Source: Turbatrix aceti (taxonomy: Eukaryota > Nematoda > Chromadorea > Rhabditida > Panagrolaimidae). Taken from it: a stretch of 64,000 bases of DNA. Position 1 is the stretch's first letter. Every line of letters begins with the position of its first letter. The stretch is taken from assembly GCA_963969345.1 (NCBI GenBank), contig OZ017768.1, positions 5,852,718 to 5,916,717 on the forward strand, written 5' to 3'. The notes beneath the pieces are model-generated. The model worked only from the letters and a program-made list of their open reading frames with translations. It was not told where the DNA came from and made no database searches. This document shows, piece after piece, positions 11,259 through 23,254 of this stretch. The translations under genes were made by a program, and so were the position numbers.

Positions 11259-14200
11259 CTGAAAAAAAAGAGGCAGAGTCAAGTCAGCAGGGTCGAACGA
11301 CCGGGCTCCCAAGAAAAAAAATATATGTATAACGCAAATGGGCGGCGGGACTATATAGAAGAGCAACAATCGATTACGACACAGACAAGCTACTTTATTG
11401 GCGAAAACGTTTTCTGGATGGAAATGAAGGAAGAAAGCGCGTTGGCGCTGTCCTGGCAGATGTGGACATGCATTTATTCATTTGCCGCAACCCGCAACCG
11501 CAAACGGCTCTGGCTCGCTCGACTGGTCCGGCAACGACAAAAAGATGACCACTGGCAGAGCTGCCGGTGCCCTCGCATGTTGCGGCACATCAGCTAATGG
11601 GACTGCATTTTTCAAAAAAACATGCGGTATGATTTAGCAAAAAAAATGAAATCGATGGCTTGTGTTTTTGCGGTATTTTAAATTTGCCACGCCCCTACGT
11701 GATCTGTAGCCTGCGATCAGCGATGAGTAATATTAGCGTGTCGCGACCGTGGAAAAAAACATTGAAAATATTTCGAGTACCACCTTGGAAGAAAACAAGA
11801 AAACAACTCGAGCTTGTCGTCTGACATCGGCGAAAGCAAAGAGGAAAACAACCTCGAGGGAACCACATGGAAAATTTGAAAGCGAAAAACTTATGAAAAA
11901 AAGCAAAATGGAAAAAGCGATATTTTTTAAATGGCAAAAAATTTATAATTAAAAGAAATATTATTTTTAGTTTAAAAAAAAATCAAATCGATTCATCCGT
12001 TAAAATACTATTTTGAATTTAAAAACAATTTTTGTTTAAATTCAAATCAGTCCGCGTTAAAAAGCTTTTTCGTGTCAAGACACCCTTTTTTTCCCGGTAA
12101 CGATAAAAAACGTGGAAAATCAACCATAAAAATCGTGAAAAAAAAGAAGGGCAAACGCAACAACCTCAGAAGACTCCAGCTGTTACATGCATTGCTCGAC
12201 ATCACTTTTGTCATTGTTTACAGAGGTCTCCCCCTTGCCGATAATCCGTCGGTTCGTGCGCAGGTTTATCGCGCTTCTTTGCGCTATTTTAGATTGTCCT
12301 AGGAATTTCAGGAACGCTTTTCTGTAATTTATGATAATCGCGTTAGCCGGAGGAGGGGGGGGGGGCATGTACGAAAGAAACACTGATTGTTGGCTGATTC
12401 TGTGTTGACCGACTGCGAGGGTGTTTTTCGTTTGTTGTGTGGACACAAATAAATACATATTTAGGTCCATTTTTGGAAGCAGCAACAGAAAACAGAAACC
12501 GACTTCCTCCCCCCCCCTCCCACCAACTCATGTCAGAACGAGCGATAACACAGAAGATTATTACGAATTGAATTGTGTGTGTGTGTGTGTGTGTGTTTGC
12601 GTTGCGTGCATTATTAACCACAGCTGCAGCTGATAAGCACGGTCGTCAGTGCAAACAAACTTTTGAATGAGAGCCAACAAAATTGTGTGAATTAGCAAAC
12701 TTTGGTTAGCGCGGAAAAAAATTCATGACGGATCCTTGATCTGGTTTCGTCGGGAATCAAAAATTGCACACGGAATTGCAAAAAATGCAGCACGGCGAAG
12801 ATCTGGATTCTCTTACCACGAATAAAAATTTTTATTACAACCCTACTGTAAATCGTTTGAGTACGTGTATCAGGGTATCGTAAACTTGAAAGGAATTCGA
12901 CTGTAAACGGTCCTGCACCTGTTTTGTGCGACAATTGGGGCAAACAGAGCGTGCAAAGATTTTTGAAATCCAAAACTGGTCATAGCGTCTTCAAAACGTA
13001 AATAATTGGCGATCGTTTTTTGAACAAATTATTATTATCCAGCTCAATCAAAAAGTAAAAAACCGCCATATACGATTTGTCGATTGTTTAGCACATCTCA
13101 TACGTCCGTGAATTTTCCAAATAAAATCCGTGGGAAAATGATTCATGAAAAAATTCCCTGATGTGAGTTCCGTTTCTTTGCAAAAAAACACGATCATGGG
13201 AAAATCGCTTTCTCAGAAAAAAAATCTCCCCGGTGCACGCGTGCACGGCATCGACTCACCGGAGATGGCAGACTTGATCATAATCGTTGAGAGAGACGAT
13301 GGCATCCTGCTGGCATCGGCAATCCGTGGAAAAGGCACTTCGCCGGCTGAGCGAGCCCGTCGATCGGTACTGTACGACGACGACGACCATGGACACAATC
13401 TGACGATCACGATCTGCGTTGACAATTGTGGATTGTTGGGAAAAGGGACGCAGGACCTCCAGCGCGCTGTCAGCGGCGGCGTATCCGTCAGGAGCTGTCA
13501 AACGAGACCTGCTCGGGGGGAAGGGAGGGTTTTTTGTTGGCTGACCGGGGCGGAGCGGCTCGATCGGCTTTTACAACTTACTTTTTTTTTCTTCGTTTGA
13601 CGCCTACATGCATGGAGGCAAGATTCAGGTCAGGTAACAACAACCTTGTTTTGCTGGCTGACGGGAGGAGAGGTCGATCGTCCGTTAATCGTCGTGTCCT
13701 CAAAGACGACCTGCTTTGGGGTTGGGTCGGGTCGTCGTATGTATGTATTTATGCATTTATTTGCAGACGAGCGATTCATCAATTTTTATGAGTTTGCAAA
13801 ACGTACGTTTCAGGATCGTTTTGCTCATTGTCAGCGAATTCTATTTTATAATAGAAAACGCTTGAATGCGTAAAAAATATTATAGTTCTGGCATCTTGGC
13901 ACGACAATTTAAATTTTTTACGCTGTTATAAATAACAATTACGATTTTTAAAAAATTGGGAAGCATGAGTGCACCCGCACTTTTAAAATGTAGAACCCTT
14001 TTGATTTTTTTCATCGCGCGCAACAAAACACAAAAACAAAAACCGCAGGTTTCTCAAATTGCTGGTTTTCAGCCAAACAGGACATTAAAAAAAAACAAAG
14101 ACGATGAAAAACAATGGGAAACTTTCAAACAATGTATTTACATTGGTTGACCCTTTCGACCGCGAAAAACTTCTGCTTCTGGTTTTTGCATCGATTTAAG

Positions 14201-14452
14201 AAAAAAATAAAAACATAACAAAATTTATATTAAATATAAATTTGGCGGCATTGTTATTAGCTGGTTCAACTGTAAAGCATGGAAACTGAACAAAAAAACA
14301 GTAACCGGGAAATGTTTCTGCATTGCAGACGGATTCTCGAACGTCAAATTGAAGGGTTGTCTTTTCACATCTCAAATTCAAGGATTTGACCTGCGAGTGG
14401 CCGTGACCTGAATTTCAGAATATTCAGCCTTTCTTCAGATGACTGAAAAAGT
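11259..14452. other. Intergenic between RalGPS-like and helicase genes
   Basis: No confident gene is seen. A GT microsatellite lies near 12575-12598 and a G-run near 12351-12366. The stretch at about 13252-13540 is richer in GC and stays open on the minus strand; it ends in a GTGAGT donor whose phase fits the first listed exon of the RalGPS-like gene. It could therefore be a 5' exon, but no in-frame ATG is present. Confidence 0.4.
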
Positions 14453-17400
14453 TCAAATAACACCGCTGCCATATTTATCCAGCAAAAAACCTACGGTCAA
14501 CGGCACGGGATGAAAGCACTTTTCCATAACAACGCGCCACGTTTTGTAACGGTAGATTTTGTCGGGCTGGTGTTTGGCCTGGAAGACGACCCTGTCGCTC
14601 GCGAGTGTCGGAATGAAGGACTTCTCAAAAGCGACCACGATGCCGAGTTTGTGCCCGCATCGACGGCCTCCAACGAAATTCTTGCAATACACCTATGCAA
14701 CACGGGGGGTTACAGTCAAAAATATTAATTATACCAGGAGGTACACGGTAAACTCACGCTCCCGAGCAGGAGATCGTTGGGTGCCCTGCGTTCAGTTTCG
14801 GCGGCTGAACGCGTTACGAAGCGTCGTTCGACGTCGGGGCACAGGAAGGAGTGGTAGCACTGCCCGACGAGGCGTATGTTCCCGCTCGTGGTCAGGATTG
14901 AGTGGCAACCTCTGAAAAAATGAAAAAAAACAGGATCAGAGGTGAAAAGCGAAAAAATGCCGCGCCGAGCGTTGTATATTTTTTGAATTTAAATTTTTCA
15001 AAAAAATATTTTACGAGGCCAATAAAAATTTTTTAAAAGAAATATTTTTTTCTAAAAAAATCGGAATTTAGCATAAATTAACCAAAAATGCCACAGTTTT
15101 GACATCAAATTTTTTTCCATTTTTTTTGTAATTTTTTAGATAAAGTCATCCAAAAATCTTCCTCACTTGCAAAGAACGTTAAAACTATTCACGATGTTAG
15201 GCTTGCGAGTTGCTGAATTGAGTTCATCTTCTTCCGCCTTCAGTCTGGCTTCGTTGTACTCCTTGACGCGTTCCGCAAGCTGAAACCAAGCCGTTATATT
15301 TTTTTAAACCCCCGAACTCACCTGTTCCGCAACTTCGGATTCCCGCATACCGCCGAGGTATTTGAGAGCGCGTTCGAGCCACTCAATTCGCTTTGCGTTT
15401 TGTTTTTCCAACTCCTCGAGCTTGGACTTCGGTGTCAGGAGGATCGACCGGCTCGACAGGTCCCGAGCCCGTCCCTTGCGCTGGACGTGGGCAATATCGC
15501 TGGAGACGTAGTGGTACTTGATGACCATGTTGCACTTGGCGATGTCGAGGCCCTCCTCTGCGACCGAAGTCGCGACGAGCACCTTTGTCGTGCCTTTTGA
15601 AAAAAACTCGAGGGCCGCAACCTGCTGCATCGGCGACATGCCCTGCTGCTTGGCGGACGCGTTCGTGCTTGAAATGAAAGACGTTACGATGCCCGTCGCA
15701 GCCTGCACCGCTTGTCGCCCGATCTCGCAGTACTCCCGTTTTGGCACGAAAATTATGACCCGGCTTTCGGGATTCGATGCAAACTGGCCTCGGAGGAGTT
15801 CAACGAGTTTGGAAAACATTCGGGGGACCATGTTCTTTGGGAACGCTTTCAGCTGAGCTGAAAATTGAGAATGAAGGCCAAAGCCAATTTTTTTTCGTTT
15901 GCGAACGAACACAAATGTTTTTTTTGAAATTTTGTTCGAAAAATATTTTACGATTTTTTTTCTTTTTTATATTTTTATAAAAAACAAAAAAATAAAAAAA
16001 ATTGGTAAAAAATTTAGTGAAATTATAAAAAAATGTAGTAAAATTTAAAATTTAAAAAATTTGCGTTTTCTCGTTTTGGATAACAGTTCTCTAAAATTAA
16101 AATTTTTTTTGTTGAATTTGATGAATATTTTTTTGCATTTTTTTTTCAAAAAACCTCAATTTTGACACCATTATTCAAACTTTACCTCAATTTTTGTTCG
16201 TTTTATCAAAAAAGAACGCACGAAAATTTTTTTGTTCATAAAAGAACGTGAAAAAAGAAATTTAAAAAAAATATGTTCGCAAGCGAACACGAACACTAAA
16301 AATCTAAAAAACCTGGCTCACTTACCTTGAACGATCCCGTAAACAGCGTCCATCGGCTGGTAAGCCTCCCCGATGGGCTTCAGGTACTTGGCAAAGCAAA
16401 CATCTCCGGGAAAACACTGCGAGCAGAGGTACGCGTTGAAGAGTCTGTCGAGTGTGTCCAAATGACGCCGGGCCATTCGAAGCGTCGCGGACGGCAGAGC
16501 GCTCGACGTGGGCAACAGCTCTTCACGGAGCTTTCTGAGCCATCCAATGTACTGCGACTCGTGTTCCGGAGTCGAGGGCATATCCTGGGAGAAAATAGCC
16601 GCATACTTGCCCTTGATGTCCGGCAGAGACATGAACGCGTCCTGGATCTGTTCCATGAAGAGAGCCAGTCGTTGTTTGCAGTCCTGGATGCCGGGATCAT
16701 CCGTATCCCTCATGACAAAGATTTCGTCCAGCGTGGCAGCGACGAAGCGTTCCAGCTCGGCCTGGTGCCGGTGGACGAGTCCGATTCGCTCGGCGTCAAT
16801 GCCGGCGCACATGCCGTAGATGTGGTCTATCACTTCCTCGACGCTGGTCGGGGATTTGGTCGATCCCAGGGAAGCTGTCATGCCGACGATCTGGGGCATG
16901 GTCCGTAGAGCCACCTGGCCGGAGCCGTACTTCTGGGCGTGGTACATTTTCATCAAGACTGAAAAACAGTGGAAATCATCTTTTTCTTGCGGAAAAGAAA
17001 AAATCTCGCCGCTGAAAAAGCCGGAAAAAATCGAAATGTGTTTTTTTCGGTATTTTTGGTGTTCAAACTCAAATTTTTCTACTTTTTTCCTAATTGAACA
17101 ATTCTTTCACCCTTTTCCATGAAATTTTTTGATCAAAAGTATGTTCAACACGTAAAATCGTTCAAAAACAACGCAAACGGGCAAAAAAACACCAAAAAAC
17201 ACGAAAAAAATTGTTCAAAAAAATGTTATGACAAATTGATGGCATTTTTACGCTCTTTACATTTTTTTAATTTTCCCGTTCCATACTCAATTCGGAATTT
17301 GGAGAGACATCGAAAAAAATGACTCTCAAACGATACAAAAAAAATTTCAAACAGTAATATTTTTGTTTTCTAATAAAAATTTTTACGAAAGCGGAAAATT

Positions 17401-18031
17401 TTAGGCCAGTGGCATGATTTTTAAATAGGTCGGTTTTATGCCTTGGTGGGCAACTCACTGGCATAGGGATGGTCAGAAATAGCGTGATGCGCCTCATCCA
17501 GAACAACCAGGCTGAAAGACGACATAGCGAGGGCATTCTTCCCATCCACGATAGCGTTGACGACAATCTGCGGCGTGCAAACAATGATAGGCGCGAGATC
17601 AAGGGCAAAGACGACGTTATTGTCGCCGGAGATCGCCTTCACCGATGCCAGATCCGCAAAGTGTCCCTCGATGACTGCGCTCTGCTGTTTGACGAGCGGG
17701 ACGGTCGGCACGAGGAACAAGACGGACACCGGCTTGCCCTGATTCCTCCGGTTTTGGATGTGGTCCTGCATCACCGCTACGGCAACCCGGGTTTTGCCGC
17801 AACCCGTCGGGGCGACGATCATCGTGTTGAACCCTGCCAGCGGGTATTCGGCCAACTCGCGCTGGTAGCTCCGGAGACTGAGATCCTGCATGCCGTCCAG
17901 GTGTCTGAGATTCTGGAGAATCTCATTCAATTGAAGAAGGAGCAGAGATTTTTCTGTAAAATAGATACGATGGGCGAATTTTATAAAAACAAAAAAAAAC
18001 GGTTAGACATACTTTTTGATATGTCACCCAT
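14453..18031 (-). CDS. RIG-I-like / DRH helicase, CARD-less LGP2-like layout
   Basis: Seven exons join in frame: 18031-18013, 17953-17459, 16958-16326, 15857-15322, 15279-15167, 14911-14758 and 14692-14453, giving 729 residues. Superfamily 2 helicase motifs are intact: Q-like LRSYQ, motif I APTGCGKT (about residues 54-61), Ia LVPTVPLVKQQ, II LDEAHHA, III GMTASLG, V ATSVAEEGLDI and VI HVQRKGRARD. A helical insert of the RLR/Dicer type lies between the two RecA lobes. The last exons encode a zinc-type C-terminal RNA-binding domain, with CKGC early and YCKN...RRC later, as in RIG-I/LGP2 and worm DRH proteins. The short first exon starts MGDISK, and no CARD is encoded before the helicase, so the layout is LGP2-like. 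Known relatives bind viral or endogenous double-stranded RNA and act with Dicer. The assignment to DRH-1, -2 or -3 is open. It is divergent from the kinase gene at 18828. Confidence 0.88.
15858..16325. repeat. Intronic dispersed element, inverted copy of 9235-9725
   Basis: This intron of the helicase gene begins and ends with GTTCGCGAACGAACAC-like motifs (near 15895-15912 and 16273-16300). Internally it carries TTTTCTCGTTTTG (near 16066) and AATTTTTGTTCGTTTTATC (near 16189), in the same order and spacing as the reverse complement of the intron at 9235-9725. No protein is encoded. Confidence 0.55.
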
Positions 18032-18827
18032 GTTTTTATAAAATCCTGTAAATAACACTGACTTTTATTCCGCAAGAAATCAAAAAGCTGAAATGCGGAC
18101 TACAAATAAAAAATGCACATTGCTGAACTCAGTTTTCTGCTGAAAATTGATAAGAACTTTCTTTCTTATCAACGAAACATGCACGAAATACTTCTACTGC
18201 CCAAAAAAAAACAAAATTTTATATGAAACGTTGAATCCATAAAACCAACGCAATTGATTCAAAATCTTTATTTAATTCCCAAAAAAACCTACATTGAAAT
18301 GATTCTGCAGAAATGATCAACTGTAAGATTGCAGTTCGAGAGTATTCAAACTTTGACGTCCGAAATACAAAGATTTCTGTTGTAACAAAGTTCACAATTT
18401 ATAAATGGGGAACACACTGCACTTCATTTTCCATGCTCAGTGTTCCTGTATGAATCAATGGGCGATGATCGCAATTGCAATTGCAATATTCAGCTTTACC
18501 GGCTAAAAAAATTAGAACAAAATTTCAGAACGTTTTTGTTGCAAGAGATATTTAAAAAAAAATGTGATAGCGATTTTGGTTATTTTTTGTTGATATACAA
18601 CTTTTTGTTTTTTTTTCCGTTTTTTTTTCTGTTTTTTTTGTTCCATATTTGCATTTTTTTATAAAAACAGAAATAATTTTAGCATATTTTTTTACACTTT
18701 TTCCCTTATCTGGATATGATATACCAGATTTACATTTAAAAAATGCAAATTCCATGCCAAACATCAATTTCCGGCCGATACCTGTTGCCCATTCAGTTGT
18801 CTGCGTCAATACTATCTGACGTCAACT
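18032..18827. promoter_or_regulatory. Divergent intergenic region, helicase (-) and kinase (+)
   Basis: The two flanking genes are transcribed away from each other, so this 0.8 kb must carry both upstream regions. It is AT-rich with long T runs near 18600-18660. I see no core promoter element I can defend. Confidence 0.45.
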
Positions 18828-20194
18828 ATGGACTTCATTGACCTCAAATCAGGCACAGTGATCAACCGACGCTTCCGCGTGATGGGAACAATCGGCGAAG
18901 GCAACTGTGGAACGGTCTACAAGGTGCTGGACCTCGAATCGCGACGCAAAAACATGTACGCACTCAAGACGGAGGCCAAGATGCAGGATCCAGCGAACGA
19001 GTTGCTCAAGAAGGAAGCCGACGTGCTGAAGAAGCTCGAGCAACGCAAGCACGTGCCCCGACTCATCCACTGCGGTCGTCGGGATCAGTACAACTACTTT
19101 GTCATGACGCTGTGCGGAAAGTCGTTGCAGGACCTCCAGAAGAACTGCAATCTCGATACATTCACCGCCGGTACGGTATCGAAGGCTGGAATTCACGTGT
19201 TATACGGGATAAAGCAGCTTCACGAAATCGGATACATTCATCGCGACATAAAACCTGCCAATCTCGTCGTGGGCAAGACTAGGAGAAACAGCAGGATTGT
19301 CTACGTGATTGACTATGGCATGTCGAGGAGATTTGCGATCTGGGAGAACGGCAAAGTCCGGCATCGGCAGCCACGCGAGACGGCTCTTTTTAGAGGGTCA
19401 CCCAGGTTCTGCTCGCCTTACGTCCACAAGCGCACCGAGCAGAGCAGGCGGGACGACATGTGGTCCTTCATGTACTCCCTCATCTCGCTTTATCGGGGAA
19501 CTCTTCCGTGGCAAGGCAAAAAGGTGGGTTTTGGGGAAAAAAGGACTAAAAATGCTAAATTGAGATAACTATCGTAAATTGATTATAATTTTTCTGTAAA
19601 CAGTACTTTTTACACCAATATTCGTTGTAAGACAACAATCGTTGTAAACATTCGTTGTAAGACTACGAAAAGTAACATTTTACCTAAAAAACCTTTTGCT
19701 TTTTCCCAAATCCCTTGTCCTGAGTGGAAAATACCGAATTTGCAATTTTTTAGGCAGAACAGATCCCATTAATCAAGGAAAGCGTCAAAGACGAGGAACT
19801 CTACGACAAGTGCCCTCCCGAGTGGGTGACAATCCACAAGCACATCAAGGGCCTACAGTACGAGCATCGCCCGGACTATAAATTAATCTACGATCAGCTG
19901 AAGGCTGTCATGGCCAAGGAAAAAACCACCTTTGCAGATCCCTATGACTGGGAGAAGGTGAACAAAAGCAACAAAACTCAGAGTCTCTCGTCCCGATCTG
20001 ACGATCGGTATACCAAGTCAGGCGAACACAACAACGACAGCCGACCCAAATCCCAGCGAAAGCGGAATGGAAACTCGAAGAGGTCGTCAAATTCGCAGAG
20101 GTCAAATACCGAAGACGGATTCTACGATGGCGTCGAAGGCGGGATGCCGACGACGGTTCCGGCTGCTTTTGAATGCAATGATATCGGGATTTGA
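18828..20194 (+). CDS. TTBK-like (CK1-group) protein kinase
   Basis: Two exons (18828-19523 and 19754-20194) give 378 residues. The kinase domain is complete. It has a glycine loop GEGNCG (residues 23-28), the ATP-anchoring Lys47 in YALK, catalytic HRDIKPAN (138-145) and a metal-binding DYG (162-164) in place of DFG. The C-terminal block FADPYDWEK is typical of tau-tubulin-kinase-like members of the casein kinase 1 group. This subgroup is strongly expanded in nematodes, where many members are expressed in sperm. A basic, Ser/Asn-rich tail of about 90 residues follows. All catalytic residues are present, so it is likely active. The substrate is unknown. Confidence 0.9.
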
Positions 20195-20354
20195 GTAAAG
20201 TGTGTTGTTACGCTGGAACAACGTTAAATATGTAATGCGAATCAAATTTGAGAACCTTGAGAAATTGATGCGTAAAATATTTATGTGCAACCAGCCACCA
20301 CCATAACAAAATAATAAAATGAGGCATAACAAATAAAAAAATCAACGCTGTAAA

Positions 20355-20852
20355 CTAACAGCCGTAGGATTCGTCGTCTTCGAAATCCAATTCATCGTAA
20401 AAATGGTTGCATCGCTTGAAGATTTCGGTCTTGTTCTTTCTGACCACTGCCAGAGAGCACAATCTCCAGACGTCCGGATTTTTATTCTCGAGCAGGCACT
20501 TGTTGCACGCGTAAACCACCCGACAGATACTCTGGGAATAGAGAGTGAACGGCATGTTGTGGATGTTTTCTACCTCGCCGCGAACCACGGTGCTGCCACG
20601 GATCTCCTCGTCTATGCGGATCCGCTTAGGGCCGGAGCTTCCGACATCTCTGTTCGCCTGAATGTCAGCGGGCGGCTCAGATAACGTCAAGGCACCTTCC
20701 TGTCGTGCAGAAGCGGTGGACGAGACTTCGAAAATGGTGTTGTGCTTTCTGAGAAGTTCGAGGGCGAATTCGACGCCCGGAGTGATCCTATCCCGTCGGA
20801 TTTGGAAAATGTACGTTAGGTTATCTGAGGAGATCGGTTGGGGAGAGGCCAT
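20355..20852 (-). CDS. Unknown 165-aa protein, single exon
   Basis: An uninterrupted reading frame of 165 residues, starting MASPQPIS, with an unpaired TTTTTAG 3' splice site two bases before the ATG that supports this start. The first 60 residues look helical. The middle has a basic patch (PKRIRID) that could be a nuclear signal. The last third is cysteine-containing (VVYACNKCLLENKN, FKRCNHFYDE) and ends in an acidic tail. I do not recognise the family. It faces the kinase gene tail to tail, with about 160 bases between the stop codons. Codon use resembles the conserved neighbours, so I treat it as a real gene. Confidence 0.65.
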   Translation of the reverse strand: MASPQPISSDNLTYIFQIRRDRITPGVEFALELLRKHNTIFEVSSTASARQEGALTLSEPPADIQANRDVGSSGPKRIRIDEEIRGSTVVRGEVENIHNMPFTLYSQSICRVVYACNKCLLENKNPDVWRLCSLAVVRKNKTEIFKRCNHFYDELDFEDDESYGC

Positions 20853-21312
20853 GGCTAAAAAGCGAGAACAGAAATGAAATCGACGAAGATCATTCGGAAA
20901 AGCGCGTGCACAACAAAAAAACGAAAGACGATTGATTGCATCGACTGCTGTCGCGCCTTATATAGACCATCCATTTGAGCAAAACATGGGCGGCTCCTCC
21001 TTCTCACCTTTGCCATCTATACACCAAAAGCAAGGCACACAATAAAAAAAAATCCACCTGTGCGCAAATTGTACAAAAAAGCTGCAGCTTTCGTTGTTCA
21101 CGCGCGCGCAAAAAACGAACGCACTTTTGAAGCGAAAATAATTTTCATTGATACTTTCGTGTCGAGAGTTGTGGACAAAGCAAGCGAACCGTATCGGTCG
21201 TTTGGCGGCATTTCGAGTTTTTGTAAACCCAAGAGCTTCACGTCTTCTGTTCTGTTCTGTTCTGCTTTGCCTTTATTGAGTTGTTTTCAATAATTCTTTC
21301 GATTCGGTTACG
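20853..21312. promoter_or_regulatory. Divergent upstream region of the 165-aa gene and trio copy 1
   Basis: The 165-aa gene (-) and the first paralog (+) diverge from this 460-base stretch. A TTATATAG-like run occurs near 20958. No other element can be supported. Confidence 0.35.
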
Positions 21313-22829
21313 ATGCTTTCTGCGACGTATCTCCGTCTCCTGCCAACGCTGACCTTTCGTAGCACCGATGTCACCAAATTGTTGCTGTCGTCGCAGAACA
21401 CAACGCAGTTCTACTTGCAGTACTTCCGGAATCGTGAGATTGTTTTGAACGAGCATTCAGTCGAAATTTCGGTGAGTTTTGTACTTTTTTCGGTGGTTTG
21501 CAGAAACCTAAAATGAATTTTTTGCATTTTTGTTTATTTACAGACTGATGGAGAGATCACTACGTTCATCGACGATAATCCCGATCGCAATGTCGCCTGT
21601 CTGGCACTTTTCGTCACGTCTCTCAGATTCAGCATCCACATCCCCGACTTCGAGGAATTCTTTGTCCTTTTAGGCCGGGCAAAACGTGAGGATTTTGGGC
21701 ACAATGTTATTTCGGCCGCTTTTTTTCAGGCGTGATCTCTTTTGTTGCCGATCGCGGACACGGAGGCAGTTATGCCGCTGCTCAGGAAGCGGCAAACTTT
21801 CTGGCAAATCAATCGTTGCCGGGACTCAAAACCGTCGCTGGTCCCCCCAGATTGTTTCGTCCGAGCAAAAAGCCTGCGAAGAAGCCGAACTGCTACGACA
21901 CGGTCATCTATACCGATGCTCACAACATGCACGGTGGTTCGACGGATACTTTTATCGTAAGTCAAAAAAATATAATCAAGAACGTGCGATACGCATGATT
22001 TTTCGTAGATTTCCTCGATTTTCGTTGTTCCCTAATTTTTTTCTTAAAATTGCAGCGAACCATCAATCAACCCGCTTTTCGCGCTAAGAAAATTATTTTG
22101 AATTTCGATGCCATTACTGCGCTCTCCATGACTGTGAGTCTCAACCGCGTCACCGAACCGTGAGTTTTTGTAAATCATGGATTTCTATTATAAATTTACG
22201 GTCAAATTGAATATTCAGGCGTCATGACGTGAAAGAACTGATAATCAAGTTGAAATTGCGATACACGTGGACGAACAATAAAATCGTCGGAGATATGACG
22301 GGACCGATGATAAAAGCCGTCTTGAAAGCTTTTCCGAAACTCAAGCGCTTCGATTGCCACTTGGTTGTGCCGTACACTGACGAAACTGTAAGTTTTTCAT
22401 TTCAATTCACGAATACCAATATTCACGAGCATTTTGTAGGACGAAGACGACGATTACTCGAGCGAGAATCCTTTCTGCCTGATTCTCCGATACTACGGCT
22501 TGCTGAAGGCTGCGGAGGAGGAACTCCGCAAAATTCACGCACCCCGCACTGCTATCAATTTTTACTGCCGCAATGAATATTCTCTGAAAGTCGGCGATAA
22601 CGGCTGTTTTGATTTCATCGAGGCTTTCATGATGCCGGGTTTGCGAGGTGATTTTACGCTTGAAAAGCGTTTTGTACCGCGAGAAAGCCGATACGAACCC
22701 GACGTCACCCATTTCAAATTTGAGAACATCCACAAACGGATCTCGAAGAAAAAGTCGTTCGACCTGCGTTTTCAGGGCAAACTTGTCCGCTGGCATCATT
22801 GGTCCTCGCCTTGGCAATCACCTCACTAA
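21313..22829 (+). CDS. Tandem paralog family of unknown function, copy 1
   Basis: Six exons (21313-21471, 21544-21685, 21730-21956, 22056-22159, 22219-22387, 22440-22829) join in frame to 396 residues. It shares exon number, intron phases (0,1,0,2,0) and diagnostic strings with copies 2 and 3: YLRLLPTLT at the start, CLALFVTSLR, EEFFVLLGRAK, LNRVTEP, FPKLKRFDCH, INFYCRNEY and the C-terminal GKLVRWHHWSSPWQSP. There is no signal peptide or membrane segment. Alternating hydrophobic stretches such as VKELIIKLKL and LKAFPKLKRFDC give a faint leucine-rich or F-box-associated look, but I cannot name a domain. Copy 1 is the most divergent. It carries an 8-codon longer exon 5 and an acidic DEDDDY start to exon 6. 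AATAAA follows at about 22944. Confidence 0.8.
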
Positions 22830-23254
22830 TTTTTTTCTGTAGTTTTGATCGTTTGATTTTTCTTTTGCATGCATCGTCGTTGGAATTCGTTCTTTTTTGA
22901 ATCTCGTAACCATTTTGAACTTTTTCACTGCTGGGGAGCATCCAATAAACAAAGGATCGAAAAAATACGATGAATGATCGCTGTGGAGTTTCTAAGCCTC
23001 TATTGTGTACCTAAAAACCGAAAAATTTGAAATCCTACAGCCTTTTTTTTTGAAAATGTATAATTTATGCGAGAACCTTCCTGTTTGGCGCGCTGCGGTG
23101 GTGTATCGAAGCGAAATCAATTTTCGTTGTGGGACGCCTTACTGAAACAAACATACTGTACCGTTTTGGTGTTCTTCGCGCTAGTCTTTTCTTGCTGCTG
23201 AACTTTACCGCGTTTTGTTTTTTCTTCAGTATTGTTTTTGATAGGGTCACTACG

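Noticed and set aside
13145..13600. A 151-residue plus-strand frame
   Set aside because: It overlaps the possible minus-strand exon, starts in A-rich DNA, and shows no domain or splice signal.
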